Assembly: GCA_043778415.1 (NCBI GenBank)
Contig: JAYWGG010000108.1
Span: 1 to 7,388, forward strand
Direction: 5' to 3'
Source: JAYUHK01 sp043778415
GTDB taxonomy: Bacteria > Bacteroidota > Bacteroidia > Chitinophagales > Saprospiraceae
Length of the DNA stretch: 7,388 nt
Shown here in pieces: positions 1 to 5,624 of the stretch (positions are counted from its first letter, which is position 1; every line of letters begins with the position of its first letter). Under the pieces are notes generated by a model. That model worked only from the letters and a program-made list of their open reading frames with translations, had not been told where the DNA came from and ran no database searches. The position numbers and the translations under genes are program-made.

Positions 1-15
1 AATATTTTTTTTCAT
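1..15 (-). CDS. Possible 5' end of a minus-strand gene (partial, leaves window)
   Basis: An ATG on the minus strand at 15-13 is followed by four open codons to the window edge, reading M-K-K-N-I. This lysine-rich beginning is common in Bacteroidota signal-peptide proteins. It is supported only by a -7-type box (44-51) about 29 bases upstream on the same strand and by its place just beyond the secDF terminator, where a new transcription unit could start. Five codons cannot identify a product, so this is a weak call that depends on the sequence to the left. Confidence 0.3.
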
Positions 16-43
16 TGAAATACAGGTTTGATTAAAATTTTTC

Positions 44-51
44 CAAAGTTA
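44..51 (-). promoter_or_regulatory. Bacteroidota -7 box (TAACTTTG) for a gene to the left
   Basis: Read on the minus strand, the octamer is TAACTTTG, an exact match to the Bacteroidota housekeeping -7 consensus TAnnTTTG. It lies about 29 bases before the possible minus-strand ATG at 15. I see no TTG-type -33 element at the usual spacing; the nearest is about 32 bases away. This is therefore a half-supported promoter. Confidence 0.35.
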
Positions 52-84
52 GGAATTCTATTTATTTTTTTCTTTATTTATTTC

Positions 85-120
85 AAAAAAAAATCCCTCC
101 CGACGCGAAGCCGAAAGGGA
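85..120 (-). terminator. Rho-independent terminator of secDF
   Basis: On the minus strand a stem of about 11 base pairs forms between 120-110 and 104-94. It begins TCCCT and closes with AGGGA, with three G-T wobbles and a five-base TTCGC loop. It is followed at once by nine T residues (93-85). It starts 34 bases after the secDF stop codon. The GC-rich stem followed by a T-run is the classic intrinsic terminator form and ends the secDF transcript before any gene on the left. Confidence 0.88.
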
Positions 121-133
121 CCAATAAAAAAGT

Positions 134-150
134 GTGCAACTAATTTGCAC
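134..150. repeat. Small inverted repeat between the secDF stop and its terminator
   Basis: GTGCAA (134-139) and TTGCAC (145-150) form a perfect 6-bp stem with a five-base loop. It starts four bases after the secDF stop codon and precedes the main terminator hairpin. It has no T-run of its own. It may stabilise the 3' end of the mRNA, or it may be incidental. Confidence 0.4.
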
Positions 151-154
151 TATA

Positions 155-3100
155 CTATGCTGTAATTTCCGATTTTACTGCTGTCACGGTTTCTGATTTT
201 TTTACCATATCTATCGGCGAGTTTTCGTCGCCGCCTGTCAAGTCCACTACTATCGGAGTAGCGATGAAAATAGACGAGTACGTTCCCGCAAAAATACCTA
301 TCAACAAAGCAAATGTAAAGCCTTTGATAGCACTGCCGCCGAAAATAAACAGCATCAACAACGTAACCAAAGTAATGAATGATGTCATTACCGTTCTGTT
401 CAAAGTGTTGTTGATGGCATCGTTGATGACCAATTTTTTAGATTTTCCTGCATTCATACCCACGAACTCGCGGATACGGTCAAACACGATGACTGTGTCA
501 TTGAGGGAGTAACCGACGACCGTAAGCAAGGCTGCTATCATGGCTTGGTCTATCTCCATCGAGAACGGAAGGATACCGTGTAACATTGAATATACGGAAA
601 GAACTATCAAAACGTCGTGGAACAAAGAGATAACTGTACCCAGTGAATATTGCCATTTGCTGAACCGAATCAAGATGTAAACGAAGACCAAAAATAAAGC
701 CAACGCCATTGATTTGAAAGCGCTGCTTTTGATGTCGTCCGCCACAGTTGGTCCTACTTTTGTGGAGCTGATGATGTGCGTTCCTATGCCGTCTGACTTT
801 TTAAATTCCTCCAACTTGAGGCTGCCGCCGAGTGCTTCATTGAGTCCTTCGTGGAGTTTGGCAAGCACTTTGGAGTCCGTATCTTCGTTGCGCTCATTGA
901 CCAAATAACTGGTTGTGATATTGTAGGTATTTTTGGTATCTACTGTTTTGATACCGGTAGTACTGTTGAACGCTTTGTCCAAAGTAGTGTGGAGTTGGTC
1001 GCTGCTGATGCTTTGATTTTTATCAAATTGTACGTTGTAAGAGTATCCACCCTTAAAATCTACCCCCAACTCGAAGCCGCGCGTAAAGTAAGATGCAACT
1101 CCAGCCAAGATAACCACTGACGACACAACATACGCTATACGTCGTTTTCCGACCCAATCCACGTTGATGTTGGAAAAAATTCCGTCCGACCAACTGTTAG
1201 AAAATTTCAATGTTTTTCCCTTATTGAGCCAGTACTCTATCATCAACTGACAGACCAAAACGGCTGTGAACAACGATGCCATAATACCGATTATCAAAAC
1301 GACTGCGAAGCCTTTGATAGGTCCCAAGCCGTAGTAAGCGAGTACGAAAGCCACCAACAAGTTGGATACGTTTCCGTCAATAATCGCCGAGTAAGAGCCT
1401 TTAAAACCGTCTTTGATGGCTTGTGAAAGCTCTTTTCCTGCGCGGATTTCTTCTCTGATTCGCTCATAAATAATTACGTCCGCATCTACCGCCATCGCCA
1501 TCGTAAGGAGCAAACCTGCAATCCCCGGCAAGGTCAATACTGTCCCCATCGAGGTCAAAATTCCCATGATGAAAAATACGTTGGCTATCAAGGCGATGAC
1601 CGAAATAATACCCGCGCTGGTGTAGTACGCAATCATAATGACCATGATGGCAATGAAGCCGAGAATCATTGATAACAATGACTTTGCGATATTTTCTTTA
1701 CCGAGCGAAGGTCCCACCAACGCTTCTTGGATAATGCTTGTCTTGGCGGGCAACTTACCGATTTGTAGGATATTTGCTAAGTCATTTCCTTCCTGAATCG
1801 TAAAATCTCCCGAAATATTGGAGTCGCCACCCGTGATTGGGTTGATAACTCGTGGTGCAGACATTACGCGGTCGTCCAAGACGATTGCGATTTCACGGTT
1901 GCCGTCGTTGGCGGCTTTGGTGGTCATATCTGCCCAAATTTTTGCGCCCCGATTGTCCATTTTTAGCGTCACAGCTACTTCGCCAGAGCGAGAGTCTGGA
2001 TTGGACGCAGCGTTGGTGACGTGGTCGCCTTCGAGTGGTGCTTCTTCTTTTCCGCGTACTTTTTTGATACCGTACAGCTCAAAGTTGTTCGTTACAGCTC
2101 CTTTTACGCCTTTCATTGACTTTGCAGACCAACGAAACTCCATGTCGCGCGGAAAAAGTTGCTTTATTTCTGGTCTTGCCAAGTACTCATTGATGGCTTT
2201 CATCTTATTTTTATCGGCAATTCCCAACACAGACTGCGGCGCAATGAGTTGTTCAGCACTTCCTGCATTGAGCGAGAGCAAGCTCAAAAGCGGACCTCCG
2301 CCCATAGCATCGTCTTTTTTCGCCACTTTCACGCTATCAATTACGTTGCCAAGTGAATCTTTTTTAAGTTCGTAGATAGAATCTACCTTCGCAACCGCGC
2401 TTGAATCGCCCGCAAGCAATCTTTTTAGCTTACTGTCTGCCTCCATAAAAGCACCCGTAACGCCTGCATCGGTGGCGCGATATACGTCCCAAAACTCCAA
2501 TTTGGCGGCAGCTTGAAGCAAACGGCGCGCACGCTCTGGATTATCTACTCCCGGAAGCTCCACGACTATCAAGTCACGGGCAGCGTCCAACGAAACGTTG
2601 GGCTGCGTAACCCCAAACTGGTCGATACGGTCTTTCAAGCGTTTGAACGTCAAATCTACTGTTTCGTTTGCTTTTTGGCGAATAACTGTTAGCACAGCAG
2701 CGTCCGAAGTTTCAAAATTAATTCTTTCTTTGAGGCTTTCGTTGCGGCTGAAAACAGAAGCCAACGTTTTGCCATTGCTTATTTTTTTAAACTCTTCCGC
2801 AAAAAGGGTCACATAATCTGTTTGAGCAGATTTCTGACGCTCCGACGCACTTTCGAGTGCTTTCAGGAAGTCGGCATCTTTATTGTCGGCAGACATAGAT
2901 TTCAAAAAATCCTTCAAATCCACCTGCAACACCACGCTCATACCGCCTTTCAAGTCGAGTCCGAGATTGAGTTGTTTAGATTTCAACTCTTGGTAGGTAA
3001 ATTTTTTGAGCAACGGAATACTGAATACCGTTTCGCTGGACATGGAGTCCAAAAAAGCCACGCGCGCTACCTTTTCGGCGGTGTATTTGTCCGCTTCGGG

Positions 3101-3238
3101 AGCGTTAGCGGCAGCCGATGCAGCGAATGAATCAGCGGCGCGTTCTACCTTGCTCGTAGGAAGAATGTAGAGATATTGCCACAGACAAACTACGGTTAAC
3201 GCAATTAGAAAAAATTTGATAAGTCCTTTACCCTGCAT
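155..3238 (-). CDS. secDF: Protein translocase SecDF (fused SecD and SecF subunits)
   Basis: Inner-membrane accessory subunit of the Sec translocon; the family uses the proton-motive force to help pull exported proteins out of SecYEG. The product is 1027 residues from the chosen ATG, and fusion of SecD with SecF is usual in Bacteroidota. Numbered from that ATG, the first membrane helix is at about 4-26. The SecD motif LGLDLKGG is at 92-99. A long periplasmic region runs to about 515, followed by SecD membrane helices with the conserved DADVIIYERIREE at 585-597. The SecF half starts with a helix near 700, then LGVDFKGG at 724-731, a second periplasmic loop, and helices carrying NDTVIVFDRIRE at 913-924. 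Both halves look intact. A TTG codon at 3250 would add only M-N-Q-P. I prefer the ATG at 3238 because MQGKGL followed by a hydrophobic helix is how Bacteroidota SecDF proteins typically begin. There is no Shine-Dalgarno sequence; the leader is AT-rich, as is usual in this phylum. Confidence 0.97.
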   Translation of the reverse strand: MQGKGLIKFFLIALTVVCLWQYLYILPTSKVERAADSFAASAAANAPEADKYTAEKVARVAFLDSMSSETVFSIPLLKKFTYQELKSKQLNLGLDLKGGMSVVLQVDLKDFLKSMSADNKDADFLKALESASERQKSAQTDYVTLFAEEFKKISNGKTLASVFSRNESLKERINFETSDAAVLTVIRQKANETVDLTFKRLKDRIDQFGVTQPNVSLDAARDLIVVELPGVDNPERARRLLQAAAKLEFWDVYRATDAGVTGAFMEADSKLKRLLAGDSSAVAKVDSIYELKKDSLGNVIDSVKVAKKDDAMGGGPLLSLLSLNAGSAEQLIAPQSVLGIADKNKMKAINEYLARPEIKQLFPRDMEFRWSAKSMKGVKGAVTNNFELYGIKKVRGKEEAPLEGDHVTNAASNPDSRSGEVAVTLKMDNRGAKIWADMTTKAANDGNREIAIVLDDRVMSAPRVINPITGGDSNISGDFTIQEGNDLANILQIGKLPAKTSIIQEALVGPSLGKENIAKSLLSMILGFIAIMVIMIAYYTSAGIISVIALIANVFFIMGILTSMGTVLTLPGIAGLLLTMAMAVDADVIIYERIREEIRAGKELSQAIKDGFKGSYSAIIDGNVSNLLVAFVLAYYGLGPIKGFAVVLIIGIMASLFTAVLVCQLMIEYWLNKGKTLKFSNSWSDGIFSNINVDWVGKRRIAYVVSSVVILAGVASYFTRGFELGVDFKGGYSYNVQFDKNQSISSDQLHTTLDKAFNSTTGIKTVDTKNTYNITTSYLVNERNEDTDSKVLAKLHEGLNEALGGSLKLEEFKKSDGIGTHIISSTKVGPTVADDIKSSAFKSMALALFLVFVYILIRFSKWQYSLGTVISLFHDVLIVLSVYSMLHGILPFSMEIDQAMIAALLTVVGYSLNDTVIVFDRIREFVGMNAGKSKKLVINDAINNTLNRTVMTSFITLVTLLMLFIFGGSAIKGFTFALLIGIFAGTYSSIFIATPIVVDLTGGDENSPIDMVKKSETVTAVKSEITA

Positions 3239-3282
3239 TGGTTGGTTCAATTTAATTTTAAAATATTTTCAAAAAAACTCCG

Positions 3283-3290
3283 CAAATGTA
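3283..3290 (-). promoter_or_regulatory. -7 box (TACATTTG) of the secDF promoter
   Basis: Read on the minus strand, 3290-3283 is TACATTTG, an exact TAnnTTTG match, 44 bases upstream of the preferred secDF ATG. This implies a leader of roughly 35-40 bases. A TTG (3319-3317 on the minus strand) lies 26 bases upstream, longer than the usual gap of about 20, so the -33 element is uncertain. Position and strand fit secDF well. Confidence 0.5.
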
Positions 3291-3569
3291 CGGATATAAT
3301 TTACATTTTGTCTATACAAGTATAAATTTTTGTAAAAATCATATCTTTTTTACGGCAACTCTTTTTTTTTGTTGCCTTTTATGTCCTATTTTTTGTGAAT
3401 ACCGCAAAAGCATTTAATAAAACCCTACAATATATTTGATTTTTTCGCCTGTCTGCTTTGCTGTAAAGAACTATTTTTTTATTTCTCCCAAAAAAATAAA
3501 TTTTTACAAAGTTCTGTAAATCAGCATATTAGACTTTTTATTCAAAAAAAATAAAAAAAATTTATCACA

Positions 3570-3603
3570 AAAGTTGCATTATTGAAAATAATAATGCAAC
3601 TTT
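3570..3603. repeat. Perfect 14-bp inverted repeat, possible operator
   Basis: AAAGTTGCATTATT (3570-3583) is exactly complementary to AATAATGCAACTTT (3590-3603), with a six-base GAAAAT spacer. The TGCAA motif recurs next to it: TGCAAT at 3603-3608 and ATTGCA at 3637-3642. A T-run does not follow, and the flanking genes diverge, so a terminator is unlikely. A dimeric regulator's binding site or an RNA hairpin at a transcript 5' end are the simplest explanations. No regulator gene is in the window. Confidence 0.6.
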
Positions 3604-3604
3604 G
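3574..3604 (+). promoter_or_regulatory. Candidate plus-strand promoter inside the inverted repeat
   Basis: TTG at 3574-3576 and CAACTTTG at 3597-3604 are separated by 20 bases, within the usual gap between the Bacteroidota -33 TTG and -7 TAnnTTTG elements. The -7 box matches five of six fixed positions, with C in place of the first T. Both elements fall in arms of the palindrome. The transcript would start near 3611 and carry a leader of about 400 bases before the start codon at 4019. This is an inference from spacing and motif only. Confidence 0.3.
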
Positions 3605-3754
3605 CAATGTGATTATTTGTAAAGATAAATAATGTTATTGCAGTCGAATTAAAAATCCTTCTTTGCTGACGACCGTTGTGACGGATTCAAAAAACGAAAC
3701 AATGCAAGTCTATTTTTTAGTTTGATTCAGAAAAGATAAGCTCTTCTTTCGCGC

Positions 3755-3996
3755 TCGGAGTGCAAAGAAAACTCCGATTTAGTTGGTTCGGTTTCATACT
3801 GCCGTTGCGCAAAGGCGCAGCACCCTCCAAAACGAAAAAAGGCAAACTGCCCTGCGGCAGCTTACCCTCTTATCACTTTGGAAGTCTGAAACCCATGTTA
3901 TCGTATATTCATTTCGACCGAATATAACACGAGCAGCTCCTGCGACGCTCAAAGTTACGCACTTTTCTGGAAAAAGTGGAACTCTATTCCGCAGGA
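3755..3996 (+). other. Hairpin-rich, GC-richer leader or relic element
   Basis: Successive stems are: TCGGAGT/ACTCCGA (3755-3777); a 7-bp stem with an AAAG loop (3804-3821, one wobble); CTGCC/GGCAG (3847-3860); TATATTC/GAATATA (3904-3926); and TCCTGCG/CGCAGGA (3938-3996), which encloses CACTTTT/AAAAGTG (3960-3978). None is followed by a T-run of terminator type. The stretch differs in composition from the AT-rich DNA to its left. It could be a structured mRNA leader of the downstream gene, a small RNA, or a degraded interspersed repeat; the sequence alone does not decide. Confidence 0.35.
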
Positions 3997-4018
3997 AAAC
4001 TAAATTTTTTAATTACTT

Positions 4019-5536
4019 ATGAAAAAATTATTTTTTTCCGTAAACCCAAAAACACTCAAACACTGCCTCTCTCTCTTGCTTTTCATCGGCTTGCTCGCCG
4101 TCCCGTGGAGCGCAAAAGGGCAGTGTAATTTTGTAAACAAATTTATTGCAGGAGAGGTTGATTACGAAAATTCTGGGCTTGGCGTTCGGGGTATAAAAGT
4201 CACATTGGTTACTCCTACTTCTATATCAGCACCAAAAGGGGTGAGTTGCAATTCAGTTCCGACAAGTCTATGCAGTTCGACTTCGGATATGTACGGTGGC
4301 TATGGCTGTACCGTAGCCATAGGTAACACCCCTGCATATACCCCTACAACTGTCAATATACTGCCTGAAACAGGATACGATTATTGTGATTTTGTACTCG
4401 GAATAAGTACGTATGATGCTGTTTTGGTAAATAAACACTATCTTGGTATCACCTTACTTCCTAAACCATGGAAATTTGTAGCTGGTGATGTAGATGGAAA
4501 CCAAGTGATTAATGTAGCGGATAAAAACTATATTACACAGTTGATACTTGGAGTTATTTCTTCTTTTCCAAACGACCCTTGGAAATTCGCAATGGGTAGT
4601 AATACTTCGCTACCCGCCTTTAATATCAATCCTTATCCTTATTTATTTTCGGGCAGCACTTTTAGTAGAACGGGAGTTACGCTCACGAACTATACGTATG
4701 GTTACAATTGGGTCATTCGCGGTACAAAGATAGGGGACGTAAATGGTAGTAGTTGCTTGATTTATAACAATAATTGTGTTGATTGCAGTGGTCGGTTGCC
4801 GTCTGGATTGGTCAATACACACGAGAATGCCGCTTCGTTAGACTTGGTTTGGAAAGCAGACGCCAACTCAAGCACTGTCCAATCAGGGGAAGAATTTACC
4901 CTCCAAGTGGGTGCCAATAATTTTAAAGATGTATTGGGCTACCAGTTTGGAATGTTTTTAGACCCTACTTTTGTCGAAGTCCTGCAAATGACAGGCACAG
5001 ATTTACCAGATGTTTCGGAGGATAATTTTAACTATCAGAGCAGCACTGGTGAGTTAAAAACTCTTTATGTGGAGCCTACATCGAAAGGAGTTAGCCTTGA
5101 TGCCAAAAAATCTATGTTTCAACTGCGTTGCCGCGCGTTGCGCTCAATTAAAGATTTGAGCAGTGTAGTGCGTTTGGACGATAATATTCTGAAGCGTGAA
5201 TTTTATGGTACAGATGACAATTTGTTACCCATTCAGCCAGTTGTCAGTGTAATTAATAAGAGCATTCCTACACTTGGGCTGGTTTGCAATCCAAATCCTT
5301 TCGGTAGCAATGTAAATATTTTGCTGCAAATGCCACAGGATATTGAACCCGAAATCGCAACGGTAGAGTTTGTAGATTTATTGGGCAGAACACTTTTGAC
5401 TGCGCAACAAACCATCCAAACAGGTTTCAATCAGTTGAATTTTGCAACCGAGTCACTACCCGATGGCGTAATGCTCGTGGTTGTCAGAACTACAAAAGGT
5501 ATTTACACCCAAAAAATAATTAAAAACGCTAACTAA
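4019..5536 (+). CDS. Secreted protein with dockerin-like segment, probable cohesin-like domain and T9SS sorting domain
   Basis: The product is 505 residues, exported by Sec and then probably moved across the outer membrane by the type IX system. A basic start (MKKLFF) and hydrophobic core (about 17-30) form a signal peptide, with likely cleavage after AKG (34). Residues 126-245 match a dockerin-like arrangement common in Bacteroidota: GISTYDAVLVNKHYLGI (128-144), then the calcium-loop-like DVDGNQVINVAD (157-168), and IGDVNG (238-243) at the end. Residues about 274-410 are a beta-rich segment (NFKDVLGYQFGMFLDP, 301-316) that resembles cohesin/carbohydrate-binding-type beta sandwiches. The C-terminus (about 418-505) has the T9SS type-A sorting features: NPNPF (424-428), FVDLLGRTLL (451-460), LPDGVMLVVVRT and a final KIIKN. 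The start ATG is followed by an ideal signal peptide. No Shine-Dalgarno sequence is seen. No catalytic motif is visible, so a structural or adhesive role is inferred, and the substrate is unknown. Confidence 0.9.
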   Translation: MKKLFFSVNPKTLKHCLSLLLFIGLLAVPWSAKGQCNFVNKFIAGEVDYENSGLGVRGIKVTLVTPTSISAPKGVSCNSVPTSLCSSTSDMYGGYGCTVAIGNTPAYTPTTVNILPETGYDYCDFVLGISTYDAVLVNKHYLGITLLPKPWKFVAGDVDGNQVINVADKNYITQLILGVISSFPNDPWKFAMGSNTSLPAFNINPYPYLFSGSTFSRTGVTLTNYTYGYNWVIRGTKIGDVNGSSCLIYNNNCVDCSGRLPSGLVNTHENAASLDLVWKADANSSTVQSGEEFTLQVGANNFKDVLGYQFGMFLDPTFVEVLQMTGTDLPDVSEDNFNYQSSTGELKTLYVEPTSKGVSLDAKKSMFQLRCRALRSIKDLSSVVRLDDNILKREFYGTDDNLLPIQPVVSVINKSIPTLGLVCNPNPFGSNVNILLQMPQDIEPEIATVEFVDLLGRTLLTAQQTIQTGFNQLNFATESLPDGVMLVVVRTTKGIYTQKIIKNAN

Positions 5537-5546
5537 TTACACTCAT

Positions 5547-5602
5547 AGCACATTACTCGTTGGTTATTCCAGATATGCCGACGATTAATGTGCTTTTTTT
5601 TT
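5547..5602 (+). terminator. Rho-independent terminator after the T9SS-sorted protein gene
   Basis: AGCACATTA (5547-5555) pairs with TAATGTGCT (5586-5594). Inside it TCGTTGG (5557-5563) pairs with CCGACGA (5578-5584), giving about 16 pairs with one mismatch and a 14-base loop. Nine T residues (5594-5602) follow the stem, the first of them being its last paired base. The hairpin starts ten bases after the stop codon at 5536. It lies just before the next gene, so that gene needs its own promoter, readthrough or partial termination. Confidence 0.85.
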
Positions 5603-5624
5603 CATCATCTAATTTTATCCTCCT

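Larger units (their letters stand above)
3251..4018. other. Divergent intergenic region between secDF and the T9SS-sorted protein gene
   Basis: No convincing gene lies in this stretch. About 3251-3650 is extremely AT-rich, with A and T runs. It holds the secDF -7 box, an isolated TATATTTG octamer on the plus strand (3431-3438) and the perfect inverted repeat at 3570-3603. From about 3750 to 4000 the composition becomes richer in GC and the DNA can form at least five short hairpins. Because the flanking genes are divergent, promoters and leader sequences are expected here rather than terminators. I see no tRNA-like cloverleaf, no insertion-sequence ends and no riboswitch core that I recognise. 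Confidence 0.8.

Noticed and set aside
1818..2375. 185-codon plus-strand frame opposite secDF
   Set aside because: It lies wholly antisense to a clearly conserved SecD region, has low-complexity serine/leucine content and no motif. It is a shadow of the secDF reading frame. The other antisense frames within 264-3130 are the same.
3239..3250. TTG at 3250 as the secDF start
   Set aside because: It would add only four residues upstream of a good ATG that begins a typical SecDF N-terminus. The TTG has no better initiation context.
3431..3438. TATATTTG, an exact -7-type octamer on the plus strand
   Set aside because: About one chance match is expected in this length of AT-rich DNA on two strands. 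It has no TTG at the right spacing and is almost 600 bases from the next gene. A small-RNA promoter is possible but unsupported.
3755..3777. TCGGAGT/ACTCCGA hairpin as a terminator
   Set aside because: No T-run follows in either direction, and no gene ends nearby because the flanking genes diverge.
3783..4022. 79-codon plus-strand frame whose TGA overlaps the ATG of the 4019 gene (ATGA)
   Set aside because: It begins with TTG, has no recognisable domain, signal peptide or conserved motif, and covers the hairpin-rich stretch. The overlap could suggest translational coupling, but nothing else supports a protein.
4120..4130. Lipoprotein processing at C36 of the 4019 product
   Set aside because: The residues before the cysteine are A-K-G-Q, which do not fit a lipobox (small residue at -1, L/V at -3). 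Signal peptidase I cleavage with T9SS sorting fits better.
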